Assembly (NCBI GenBank): GCA_964019165.1
Contig: OZ025279.1
Location: forward strand, 5,039,602 to 5,103,601
Direction of reading: 5' to 3'
DNA: 64,000 nucleotides
Source: Mastigias papua
Taxonomy: Eukaryota > Cnidaria > Scyphozoa > Rhizostomeae > Mastigiidae
Position 1 is the first letter of the stretch, and each line of letters starts with the position of its first letter. Positions 10,935 to 21,068 of this stretch are shown one piece after another. The notes beneath the pieces are model-generated. The model searched no databases, was not told the origin of the DNA, and saw only the letters and a program-made list of their open reading frames with translations. The position numbers and the translations under genes are program-made.

Positions 10935-10938
<4 letters not shown>

Positions 10939-10961
10939 TCAAAAATATACTTTCTTCTGTT

Positions 10962-10994
10962 GTAAACGTTTCGATATATTATCTTCATCAGTAC
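10962..10994 (-). ncRNA. Hammerhead ribozyme motif, inverted PLE3 pLTR copy
   Basis: Minus strand: GTA, CTGATGA, A, GATA/TATC stem II, GAA, ACGT, T, TAC. Mirror of 12011-12043. Confidence 0.75.
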
Positions 10995-11262
10995 TAACAT
11001 TACAATGATACGGGGCCTACTTAAATTTCCTACATAACAATGGGGTGACAATAGGTGTTACCCAAGGGGATCCTGCTTATTAACAATTGTTCCAGTGGTA
11101 GAGCGTAATTCAGGGGAGGGCCAAAGCTGTGAAGAAAGAAACAATAGAGTGACAAGGTGTAGACAAATGCCATATAAGAAGTGTAAATTGAATGCTAGAC
11201 AAAGACATAGGTGGGAAATACTGGAGAGTTGAAAACAATAGGCAGACACTACTAAGAAACTT

Positions 11263-11724
11263 TGGAAGTTGCAGATAGAATCAGCTAAGGGTTGTTTTAG
11301 ATGCGGTAAATCGAGATGTCAGCTTTGTAGGTTCATGTCTGAGGGTAACAGTTTCAGATCAAATGTCTCTGGAAGTGAGTTTAAAATTAGCAGTAGATAT
11401 ACATGTGATTCGTCAGGGGTAGTATATTTATTAGGTTGTAAAGTTTGTGGGAAGCAGTATGTAGGTAGTACTTTTACGTCATTTAGGGTTAGATTTAATA
11501 ATTACAAGTCAGCTAGCAGGAGGTATTCTAAGGGAGAAGTAGTCACACAGGCAGATTTTTTTAGACATTTTACTGAAGCTAATCATCACGGTTTTATGGA
11601 GGACGTTAGTTTTCAGATCATAGACAGAGTTTTTGGGGAGTCTAGACATAGAGAAGGGTTTTGGCAGTTTAAGCTAGGTAGTTTTGCACCAGAAGGACTT
11701 AACGTCAGATTTGTAGACTCTTAA
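11263..11724 (+). CDS. GIY-YIG endonuclease domain of a Penelope-like element (second lineage)
   Basis: A 5'-truncated frame ending at 11724. It starts with a Cys-rich linker (CFRCGKSRCQLC, probably zinc-binding) followed by a GIY-YIG nuclease ([19 protein letters not shown]...RFNNYKSAS) and a C-terminal RFWQF-like region (EGFWQFKLGSFAPEG). In PLEs this domain cuts target DNA for retrotransposition. The RT is missing. The ATG at 11269 is internal; the true start was lost. No stop interrupts the surviving part. The sequence is about 70% alike to PLE4 at 17724-18330. Confidence 0.85.
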   Translation, partial: WKLQIESAKGCFRCGKSRCQLCRFMSEGNSFRSNVSGSEFKISSRYTCDSSGVVYLLGCKVCGKQYVGSTFTSFRVRFNNYKSASRRYSKGEVVTQADFFRHFTEANHHGFMEDVSFQIIDRVFGESRHREGFWQFKLGSFAPEGLNVRFVDS

Positions 11725-12010
11725 CTTCTCTTTTAGAATGCCTGGTTTCTTAGTAGTGTCTGCCTATTGTTTTCAACTCTCCAGTATTTCCCACCTATGT
11801 CTTTGTCTAGCATTCAATTTACACTTCTTATATGGCATTTGTCTACACCTTGTCACTCTATTGTTTCTTTCTTCACAGCTTTGGCCCTCCCCTGAATTAC
11901 GCTCTACCACTGGAACAATTGTGAATAAGCAGGATCCCCTTGGGTAACACCTATTGTCACCCCATTGTTATGTAGGAAATTTAAGTAGGCCCCGTATCAT
12001 TGTAATGCTA

Positions 12011-12043
12011 GTACTGATGAAGATAATATATCGAAACGTTTAC
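12011..12043 (+). ncRNA. Hammerhead ribozyme motif, PLE3 3' pLTR
   Basis: GTA, CTGATGA (canonical core), one unpaired A, stem II GATA/TATC with an ATA loop, GAA, self-complementary ACGT as stem III, T, TAC closing a 3-bp stem I. Confidence 0.78.
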
Positions 12044-12111
12044 AACAGAAGAAAGTATATTTTTGAATTCTCTATGTTTTATTTATATACTAAGTTAGTG
12101 CGGCTTTGACT

Positions 12112-12470
<359 letters not shown>

Positions 12471-12491
12471 ACCTATGTCAGCCTTAGCCGA

Positions 12492-12495
<4 letters not shown>

Positions 12496-12581
<86 letters not shown>
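12496..12581. repeat. (TA)n tract
   Basis: Dinucleotide repeat left of the first SINE unit. Confidence 0.95.
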
Positions 12582-12583
<2 letters not shown>

Positions 12584-12840
12584 GATCAGTAGCTAGCGAG
12601 TAACCAGGATGTCTCCTTTTTCGGTGCAAACAGACAGGTAGATATAATGCTCAGAAAAACCAGGAGAAAATTAAAATTTGCCACCACCTGGGATCGAACC
12701 AGGGTCTCTCGCATTCCGGGCAAGCGTCGTAACCACTAGACCACAGTGGCTTGTTTTAACTCTCCTGGTTTTTAGCACCTTATGGTCACTTTCGGCTTTC
12801 GCCTTTATCAAGCAGCTCTAATGTATACGATCAGTAGCTA
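12582..12840 (-). repeat. tRNA-derived SINE, copy 1
   Basis: A minus-strand unit with a tRNA-like head at 12679-12750 (A box TGGTCTAGTGGTTACGACG, B box GGTTCGATCCC). Downstream is a body with CTCCTGGTTTTTCTGAGC and CACCGAAAAAGGAGACATCC. The sequence TATACGATCAGTAGCTA occurs at both ends, either a target duplication or the start of a second tandem unit. The second unit is interrupted by the composite Tc1 element. Other copies: 17034, 18905, 19140 and 35434. Confidence 0.8.
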
Positions 12841-13119
12841 CAATGGCCGTCAAAAGTAGTTGGAACAGTAGCGTGGAATTGCCAGGAAATAGATATTTCA
12901 CGCTTCATTGTCGTATTTCAGACAAACAGCCCCCCTTCTCCCCCTGAAACAATGTTAAGAAGACGGAGGAATATGTCCCAGGATGTTTGGTGTACTTGGT
13001 CAACTTAGATCTCAATTTTTCTTCATTTCCTAGCCATATTACAACATTGTATAGGGGGGGAGGGGAGATAGCGTACAGAGATAAGAAGCATAGTGTTCCA
13101 AGAGTTTTGGCGGCCATTG
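12841..13119. mobile_element. 280-bp MITE, left copy
   Basis: Ends CAATGGCCGTCAAAAG and the complement of CAATGGCCGCCAAAAC, with TTGGAACA just inside. About 95% identical to 16754-17033 and in the same direction. No coding. Confidence 0.85.
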
Positions 13120-14029
13120 TCTTTTTCGTTTCTTAAAACGTGACTGATATTGAAATATCACAGATGGCTATCCTGGGGTAATTGGGGGTCGCGAATTCAA
13201 TGGAACGAAAATTAAAGCTGTATAACGAATCGGTGACGTCATATTTAGTTCAACTCTAATATTCTATTTTATCTCTCTATAAACAAATGTTGCTTTCATG
13301 TCTGAATACACTGGAAGGTACTTTATAGTTATTGGTTGTTTAGATAAATAACCTATTTCCATGCAGAAACAATGGGGGGCGGCGGGTTTTCCTGATGACT
13401 TCGGTTTCCCATGGAACTGGGGTATTTAAATAAGCATCAAATGTCAATGAAACCGAGGCTGCATATTCTCATCCTCTTAACTTCATCGCTTTGACGCAAA
13501 TAATGAACATGTTTATAATATAGCACACGTCAATTTATTTTAAATATAATAAAATGTTTACAGCAATAAAGGTATTCTACAATATATGTCAAACAGGATA
13601 AAGGAATGTAACTGTTTGTGTATGGAGCGCGTAGTACTCATGTCATTTCATGGAAATTGCAATACCAAGTAACTGTTTACACTGAAACCTGTAGTAAAAA
13701 CATATCTGTATATTTGTAGTAAGGCTGGCAGCATGAGAACGTCTTCCAGCATAACTCCGCGGCTACATCTGTAATACATTTAAACAAGAAAAATAAGGAT
13801 CGAAAACCACGTGATATAAACGAAATCTGTTCTTGGCGCCCAAAATGTAAGGGCAAACTTTTGGCGCCCAAACTGTAAGGGCGAAAACTATTGGCGCTGA
13901 ACCACAATGAAATTATCTTATCATGTCGTTGTCGATCCCCCATTGCTCACAGTTCTGTATATATATCTGTATATATTGAAATATAAGCGTACCTATATAG
14001 TGTTTCATCTGCTCTGTTCATCAACAAGT
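13120..14029. other. 5' region of the Tc1-like transposase gene
   Basis: Non-coding. It holds a diverged inverted flank (with TGACGTCAT at about 13232) and, at 13833-13902, three copies of TTGGCGCC(CAAA.TGTAAGGGC) about 28-30 bp apart. The latter are candidate transposase-binding or promoter repeats just upstream of the start codon. Confidence 0.5.
13833..13902. repeat. TTGGCGCCCAAA direct repeats upstream of transposase
   Basis: TTGGCGCCCAAAATGTAAGG at 13833, TTGGCGCCCAAACTGTAAGG at 13861 and a partial TTGGCGCTGAAC at 13891. GGCGCC is itself palindromic. Confidence 0.75.
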
Positions 14030-15127
14030 ATGGTATTCAGAAGGAAAATAGCCGACAAGACAAGAGCGTATATCCATTTATTGAGAATGGAGGGAGGGCT
14101 ATCGTTAAGACAAATAAGCCGGCGCTGCCAAGTCTCCGCATCATCTGTCCTGAGAATATGCAGAGAGGGCATAATGGCAAAGGATAAAGGCGAAAATAAC
14201 ATGAAGAAACTAAAACCTGGTAGACCACGCATCTTTACGGACAGAGATAGGAGCCGATTTCTACGAAAGTTTTTGGCAATGAGAGAGGAAAACCCGAATG
14301 TGACAGTGCTGGAGGTTGGTAGGGAAGCGGGAATGACCCACGTCAGCCGCAGGACTTTAATACGTGCCTTGAACGAAGCGAATTATTATAGACTAACGGC
14401 AATAAGAAAGGGCGTCTTGTCTGTAGAGGACTGGAAAAAACGCGTTAAATTTGCGAGAGATGCGTTGAACAGATATGATACCAGATTTTGGAGTGATAAG
14501 GTCTTGCTGTATTTAGATGGTGTTTCATTTGTTTACAAGAGTAACCCGTACAAAGAAGCTGTTTCAGCGCAGGGGAAGGTGTATAGAAGAAAAAATGAAG
14601 GACTTAGGGTGAATGCGAAAGGAACAAAAAATCTTGCTGGTGGGAGAAGGATCCATTTTCTAGTTGGCATAAGCAGTGGAAGTGGCGTTGTTTTACTGGA
14701 AGAGTACACAAAAATGCAGGGACATTATTTTGCAAAATTTGTACAAAACACGCTGCATAGTAGGCTACTGCAATTGGCAGAGATGAAAGGAAGAGAGGAG
14801 TTGACCTTCGTAATGGACAACGATCCTTGCCAGACAAGTAAAGTGGCACTTGATGCTATAGAAGAATGCGGCTTACAGTTTCTTAATATTCCACCTAGAT
14901 CACCAGACATTAATCCCATCGAAAATGTGTTTCACATCGTAAAAGTGGCGTTGAAAAAGGAGACCATGGAACAGAAGATTTCAAAGGAGTCGTTTCTTCA
15001 GTTTAAAGAGAGAGTTGTTAAACATTTGAAAAACTGTAATGTATTTACCATTGATAAAACAATTGCCTCGCTACTTAATAGGCTAAAAATACTGTCACGA
15101 AATAAGGGTTATCGTATAAAATATTGA
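14030..15127 (+). CDS. Tc1-like DD34E transposase, uninterrupted frame
   Basis: A 365-aa frame from ATG 14030 (MVFRRKIADKTRAYI); the in-frame ATG at 13907 would add 41 aa of low-complexity sequence and is not preferred. The N-terminal helix-turn-helix region (GGLSLRQISRRCQVSASSVL) is followed by a GRPR hook (KPGRPRIF) and a second HTH. The catalytic core has D1 in LLYLDGVSF, D2 in FVMDNDPCQTS and E in SPDINPIENVF, with 34 residues between D2 and E. Cut-and-paste transposition at TA is expected. No stop or frameshift is present and the length is normal for Tc1, so it may be active or recently so. It lies on the plus strand of the composite element and its repeats could also move the 280-bp MITEs. 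Confidence 0.9.
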   Translation: MVFRRKIADKTRAYIHLLRMEGGLSLRQISRRCQVSASSVLRICREGIMAKDKGENNMKKLKPGRPRIFTDRDRSRFLRKFLAMREENPNVTVLEVGREAGMTHVSRRTLIRALNEANYYRLTAIRKGVLSVEDWKKRVKFARDALNRYDTRFWSDKVLLYLDGVSFVYKSNPYKEAVSAQGKVYRRKNEGLRVNAKGTKNLAGGRRIHFLVGISSGSGVVLLEEYTKMQGHYFAKFVQNTLHSRLLQLAEMKGREELTFVMDNDPCQTSKVALDAIEECGLQFLNIPPRSPDINPIENVFHIVKVALKKETMEQKISKESFLQFKERVVKHLKNCNVFTIDKTIASLLNRLKILSRNKGYRIKY

Positions 15128-15383
15128 TAATTGTAGTTATACCATTTTATGTTTTTAACTGTCAGTATATAATCAATCTGTGAAGACAAACATCTATATT
15201 TATTGAGCGAATATCTTTTACTCTGAGCAGGACGTTATTGCGTGTCAATAGATCCATAACACTGCACCGATTCAATTCATCCATCTACAGATGTAATAAT
15301 ATCTACGAGCTTAAATCGCCAATTGATATATTTATCCATGCATGGTAATGATGACAGGAGCGTCATGGCTATCGATTTCTGCA

Positions 15384-15795
15384 ACGGTCTACGGTGGCAA
15401 AATGAGACTGTTTACTCTAATAAAAGATGACTGTTTGCATCAATCTCGTTCAAAACTACCAAATAGACGTGCATGACGATACAGTATCTTCCTGTGAATT
15501 GTGGCGGTGTAAAATGCATCAGAAGTTACGTATTTCAAGAAGAAAGGCACGGTCTACGCTTTTTTCAAGAATGATATATCTGATGTAATTCATATACAAA
15601 TTTGCCGTAGACCGTGACACTTTCGGGTCTATCGTCCGATTACTGCACATTTGGCCTGAAATAGTTCATTTCTTATGTTACCTACATCAGTGCACGCTTG
15701 ATAAGTATGTTATTAAATGACAATATTGGAAACAACGGATGTTTTCTGTACTTTTCGTACCGTAGACCGTGGAGAAATTTCGTAGACCGTGGCTA
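15384..15795. repeat. Dispersed GTAGACCGTG motif, five copies in both orientations
   Basis: Copies near 15384 and 15549 (minus) and 15607, 15761 and 15781 (plus). They are spread over 400 bp between the transposase and the decayed helicase. The last two are 20 bp apart. Confidence 0.7.
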
Positions 15796-15819
15796 AATTT
15801 AGAACAAACGAGGAAGCAT

Positions 15820-16405
15820 CAGCAACAGCAACACACTGTGTAAGATAACAACAGGCTTGCAAAGCAATGTCTACAAATGTGAACAACTTTTCGTCTATCC
15901 AGAGGTATTTCATTGCGGAATGTAAAAATACGCCATCGTACAGTCATCATTTCAGTCTCGCACTCGTCTAGGAGACCATTCTTTACGAAGGTAATGGGTG
16001 CTTTGGCTGTCGCAAAAATTGGAGTGTCTTTCTGGAACAAGATAGCCTCGCTGTAAGATGTTTTGGGAGCTGCGAAATGGACGACGTGGCCTTCCAATAA
16101 TAACAACATATCACTCTTTGGTATAATTATCGAAAAGTACCTGAAATCATTCAGGAAAATGATTTCTTTTTCTTCTAATCCCAGCCAAGCATAGGAAAAT
16201 GTGGCCGGAGAACGAAAGGACTTATAAATGATGTGACGGGGATCTAATATACATGTTTTGCCACAATTCGCTGGCCCACATATATTTATATCTATATATT
16301 TCTGCCCTTGCCTCCACCCATTACAAGAAGCTTAATACTGGCGTCAGAGAAAACTGCCCTATTGACATGATTATTGTCCAAAATCTCCAAAGCGCAGCAC
16401 AACCA
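15820..16405 (-). pseudogene. Decayed superfamily-3-type helicase (Rep-like ATPase) fragment
   Basis: Minus-strand reading shows a Walker A loop (GPANCGKT) at about 16230, a hydrophobic strand with acidic end (EEKEIIFLNDFR), HFAAPKTSYSEA, and a sensor-like segment (DTPIFATAKAP) followed by ETEMMTVRWRIF. The order is that of SF3 helicases, which unwind replication origins in small DNA viruses and some mobile elements. Family members are repeated in invertebrate genomes. A frameshift near 16300 separates the Walker region from upstream coding (about 16405-16300), stops lie further up, and the C-terminal end fades near 15820. It runs opposite to the transposase. Whether it came from a virus or from a transposon cannot be told here. 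Confidence 0.65.
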
Positions 16406-16753
16406 CTGGCCCTCACTCACACATGGTTCCTTATGTTATATTAACATTCCAATGTATTTCATGTGACACTGGCAGTATAAAAGATTTGTTTCAGAAACAT
16501 GCAATTAGCGTTGTTGAATAAGTAGGAAAGACGGAAATAGTATGATTGATATTAATATAAATCTAAGTTTTCTACGGATAATCTTGCAAAACATATAAAA
16601 TATGGCATTGACAAACAACCTTTTAGCTATTATGACGTCACACACCATTCTCATCAAAATTTAAACTTCACCAATGAAATCAGCACCCCAGAAAACCCCC
16701 ATGTCAACGGTTTTTCTGATTTCCTAATGGCCGTTTTCGATATTTTGAAAAGA
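16406..16753. other. Non-coding right part of the composite element
   Basis: No gene seen. The last 150 bp are a diverged inverted counterpart of about 13120-13250 (AAAAG...GGGG...TGACGTCA spacing). Confidence 0.5.
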
Positions 16754-17033
16754 CAATGGCCGCCAAAAGTAGTTGGAACAGTAGCGTGGAATTGCCAGGA
16801 AATAGATATTTCACGCTTCATTGTAGATATTTCAGACAAACAGCCCCCCTTCCCCCCCTGAAACAATGTTGAGAAGACGGAGGAATATGTCCCAGGATGT
16901 TTGGTGTACTTGGTCAACTTAGATCTCAATTTTTCTTCATTTCCTAGCCATATTACAACAGTGTATAGGGGGGGAGGGGAGATAGCGTACAGAGATAAGA
17001 AGCATAGTGTTCCAAGAGTTTTGGCGGCCATTG
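16754..17033. mobile_element. 280-bp MITE, right copy
   Basis: Direct repeat of 12841-13119. Its right end forms the outer boundary of the composite element, flanked by TA. Confidence 0.85.
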
Positions 17034-17168
17034 TAGCGAGTAACCAGGATGTCTCCTTTTTCGGTGCAAACAGAAATTTTAATTTTCTCCTGGTTTTTTG
17101 AGCATTATATCAACCTTTCTGTCTGCACCGAAAAAGGAGAAATCCTGGTTACTCGCTAGCTACTGATC
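17034..17168. repeat. SINE fragment folded back on itself
   Basis: AGCGAGTAACCAGGATGTC at the left is mirrored by the complement at 17140-17157; the arms (about 45-50 bp, including CTCCTTTTTCGGTGCA) face each other across about 40 bp. This is the second SINE unit, split from copy 1 by the composite Tc1 insertion, and it lacks the tRNA head. Confidence 0.8.
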
Positions 17169-17170
17169 GT

Positions 17171-17379
<209 letters not shown>

Positions 17380-17404
17380 AAAACACAAATACACTTTTCT
17401 GTCA

Positions 17405-17436
17405 GTAAACGTTTCGATTAGAATCGTCATCAGTAC
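17405..17436 (-). ncRNA. Hammerhead ribozyme motif, PLE4 pLTR
   Basis: Minus strand: GTA, CTGATGA, C, GATT/AATC stem II with a very short loop, GAA, ACGT, T, TAC. Stem I and stem III equal those of PLE3 while stem II differs in sequence. Confidence 0.7.
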
Positions 17437-17723
17437 TAAATAAACTTACAATGACAGTGGGCCTGCTTAAATTACATACATAACAATGGGGTCACAATTG
17501 ATATTACCTAAGGGGGACCTACCTATTAACACCTTATGATATATTAAGAATCCATTATATGGGGAGAGCCGAAGCTGTGAAGTAAGAAGCAAAGGAGGAT
17601 AATACATAGCATATAAGGTGATGCAAAGAGTGCGAAAAGTGTGAGGAAAAGAAGAATAGATACTGGATAGACGCACAATGAACAAAACAAGCAATTAACT
17701 CTAGGGAAGTGCATAAGGGATTG

Positions 17724-18330
17724 CTAATGATCTTCAAATCTGACGTTAAGTCCCTCAGGTATAAAGCTCTGCAGTCTAAACTGCCAGAATCTCTCCTTAT
17801 GTCTAGACACTCCAAATACCCTATCTATCATTTGAAAACTAACATCCTCTAAACATTCATGATGGTTGACTTCTGTAAAATGTCTAAACAACTCTGCCTG
17901 CGTCACTGCTACTCCACTAGAAAACTTCTTACTAGATGACTTGTACTTGTTAAACCTGGCTGTAAATGATGTAAAGGTGCTACCTACATACTGCTTACCA
18001 CATACTTTACAGCCAAATAAATACACTACCCCTGAAGAATCACAATTACAGTCACTATTTATATCATACTCCCTACCTGAAACATTACAACTAAAACTAC
18101 TACTCTCTAACATATAACTGCAAATTTGGCATGGCGCTTCACCATACCGAAAACAAACCCTAACTCGATCTGTCTGAATCCTAGGAAGCTTAGCTCTAAC
18201 TAGATTATCCTTCAAATTTGGTGCCCGTCTGAACACCACAAGAGGCTGCTTTTTCAAAGCCATCCTGTGTTCTTCAGACGCTTCTAACATGGTATGGAGT
18301 TTCTTAATTATGCCCCTAGGCCCCTCAGGT
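17724..18330 (-). CDS. Penelope-like element C-terminal region with GIY-YIG endonuclease
   Basis: Open from about 18330 ([11 protein letters not shown]) to the stop at 17724-17726; the ATG at 18290 is internal to the truncated frame. It contains the linker [18 protein letters not shown], a Cys-rich block ([12 protein letters not shown], where one Cys of the PLE3 CFRCG motif is Tyr) and the GIY-YIG domain ([19 protein letters not shown]). The RT half is missing. No stop codons in the rest. The 17-bp string AGCTTTATACCTGAGGG occurs both at its truncated start (about 18325) and in its own last codons (about 17747). Confidence 0.85.
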
Positions 18331-18336
18331 ATAAAG

Positions 18337-18900
<564 letters not shown>

Positions 18901-18902
18901 GA

Positions 18903-19137
18903 ACTCAGTAGCTTGCGAGTAACCAGGATTTCTCCTTTTTCAGTGCAGACAGAAACATTATTATTCTCAGAAAAATCAGGAGAAAATTAAAACCTGCCAC
19001 CACCAGGAATCGAACCACGGATCTCTTGCTTTCCGGGCAAGCGTCTTAACCACTAGACCACAGTGGCTTGGTTTAACTCTCCTGATTTTAGCACCTTTAG
19101 GTTACTTTCGGCTTTCGCCTTTTTCAAGCAGCTCTAC
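18903..19137 (-). repeat. tRNA-derived SINE, copy 3
   Basis: tRNA-like head on the minus strand at 18995-19067, with a better anticodon stem than copy 1 (GCTT/AAGC around GCCCGGA) and B box GGTTCGATTCC. It is directly followed by copy 4 after the shared string ATGAACTCAGTAGCTTGCGA. Confidence 0.8.
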
Positions 19138-19570
<433 letters not shown>

Positions 19571-19674
19571 AAGATCGAGAGGCGATACCTCAACTGCATC
19601 TTTTACAACACTAAAGTGCTCGACAATTGAATGGAGCGTTTTAAGGATAATAATAAAAGTTATACCATACTGTC

Positions 19675-19716
19675 ATACGCGACCATCGGTTTCATGTTTC
19701 CAATCTTCAGGCGTAT
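19675..19716 (-). ncRNA. Hammerhead ribozyme motif, PLE5 inverted arm
   Basis: Minus strand: ATACGC, CTGAAGA, short stem II, GAA, ACCG-A-TGGT stem III (one G-U pair), C, GCGTAT. The 6-bp stem I is perfect. Confidence 0.8.
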
Positions 19717-19800
19717 AAATGTAGATACGTAAACATAGTTTGATATGCGCATAACGAATCATCAATAGAATCCAGTTCGTAAGGTGGAATGCAGATCGTT

Positions 19801-20786
19801 AGGTTATTGCTTCAATGTTCTTAATAGGAATTTGTTTTCGTGGCGGCATTTGCTGATCAGTTCTGACCTTTTATTAAGGAGTCTTCTATCATCTATTGAA
19901 TCAATAATAAATAGCTTTTCATATAGACATAGATTGCATCTTCCATTATTTTGCACACTATTCGTTCTTTTCAATATTGTCTAATCCATCTCAAAGTCCT
20001 TGTTATTTTCTTTCAACTGCCAAATATACTTCGTTAATTCAGTACTGTTCCGGTATTTACTATTATTAAAATCTTTTATATGGTTTCTATATCTTTCCTT
20101 GACTGGTCTTTCCGATAATTCAATGTACGTTTTTATGTCTCCTTTAGACTTAACAGTTGCTTGATAGATTATGTTACGAGTGAGGCATTTTCCTTGTAGT
20201 GGGCAGCTTTCTTGGTTACGGCAATTGCAGAGGCCGTTACTATCATTTTTTGTTTTCAGTTGTAAAGCATTATGTGATGATATTATAGAATTGAGGTTTT
20301 TCATGCAGCTGTAACTTATCTTTACCGTATTTCTGTTAAATATTTTATATAACTTGTTAGACTTCGGAAAGTGTTTATTTAGTAGCTTGAAAAATATCTT
20401 GCCAATATGTGTCTTTACATTTGTCGAGTAAGGGGGGTTGAACCAGATGATGTTTCTTTTTCTTTGCCTTTGATCTTTGTTCTTTCTACTATCACTATAA
20501 TCTATATATTCTAATTTGGTTGAAAATCCACTGTCATATAATGCTTTTTCATATTGTCCTTTGGTTGTCATAAATACCTCTTCATTTGATGATATTTTTG
20601 ATAATCTTATAGCAATTGCTTTGGGTAGTTGGTTTATAATGTTTGGTGGATGATTAGAATTTTTGTGTATATATCTTATTTCGCTATTAGGCTTTGTATA
20701 TGGTTGGTATTTATCTGTATCTAGATTGAATGTAACATCTAAAAAGTCTACAGACTTTTGGTTGGCAGAGACGGAAATTTTCAGTC
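19801..20786 (-). pseudogene. PLE5 inverted arm: RT C-terminus and GIY-YIG-like domain
   Basis: Open from about 20786 (CGLKISVSANQKSVDFLDV) to a TAG at 19981-19983 and then in the same frame to about 19803 (RCNLCLYEKL, HENKFLL). It covers the end of the RT, a basic linker and a GIY-YIG-like domain (IIYQATVK...TYIELSERPVKERYRNH). The TAG is the same one found in the forward copy at 23026-23028. The RT catalytic part is absent. Confidence 0.82.
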
Positions 20787-20907
20787 CACAATCAATAACA
20801 AAATAACAATAACCTAACGATCTGCATTCCACCTTACGAACTTACGAACTGGATTCTATTGATGACTCGTTATGCGCATATCAAACTATGTTTACGTATC
20901 TACATTT

Positions 20908-20949
20908 ATACGCCTGAAGGTTGGAAACATGAAACCGACGGTCGCGTAT
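20908..20949 (+). ncRNA. Hammerhead-like motif in 5' pLTR of PLE5, core mutated
   Basis: Same fold as 23293-23334 (stem I ATACGC/GCGTAT, stem III ACCG-A-CGGT, GTC), but the core reads CTGAAGG rather than CTGAAGA. The invariant A9 position is therefore G, and cleavage is expected to be lost. Confidence 0.7.
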
Positions 20950-21068
20950 GACAGTATGGTATAACTTTTATTATTATCCTTATAACGCTCCATTCAATTG
21001 TCGAGCACTTTAGTGTTGTAAAAGATGCAGTTGAGGTATCGCCTCTCGTTCTTAGTACGCTCCAATAC

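Larger units (their letters stand above)
10935..12075 (+). mobile_element. PLE3: truncated Penelope-like element with inverted 5' pLTR
   Basis: 10935-11262 is the reverse complement of about 11742-12075 at near identity, including the (G)AATTC end, the hammerhead and the segment CCTATTGTCACCCCATTG. Only the GIY-YIG part of the gene lies between. The architecture matches PLE1, although the protein belongs to a different lineage. Confidence 0.88.
12841..17033 (+). mobile_element. 4.19-kb composite Tc1-like element with TA duplication
   Basis: The outer ends CAATGGCCG(T)CAAAAG... and ...CTTTTGGCGGCCATTG are inverted repeats flanked by TA (12839-12840 and 17034-17035). Joining the flanks gives CAGTAGCTAGCGAGTAACC, exactly the uninterrupted SINE sequence at 12590, so this is a clean insertion. 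Each end is a 280-bp MITE copy in direct orientation (12841-13119 and 16754-17033). Just inside them lies a second, diverged inverted repeat containing TGACGTCAT (about 13230 and 16635). It contains an uninterrupted transposase gene and a decayed helicase gene. Confidence 0.8.
19571..20786 (-). mobile_element. PLE5 inverted 5'-truncated arm
   Basis: Reverse-complement copy of the 3' half of the forward element at 22215-23365, nearly identical over about 1.2 kb. Its pLTR lies at 19571-19810. It joins the forward copy's own pLTR at about 20786-20806. Confidence 0.88.
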
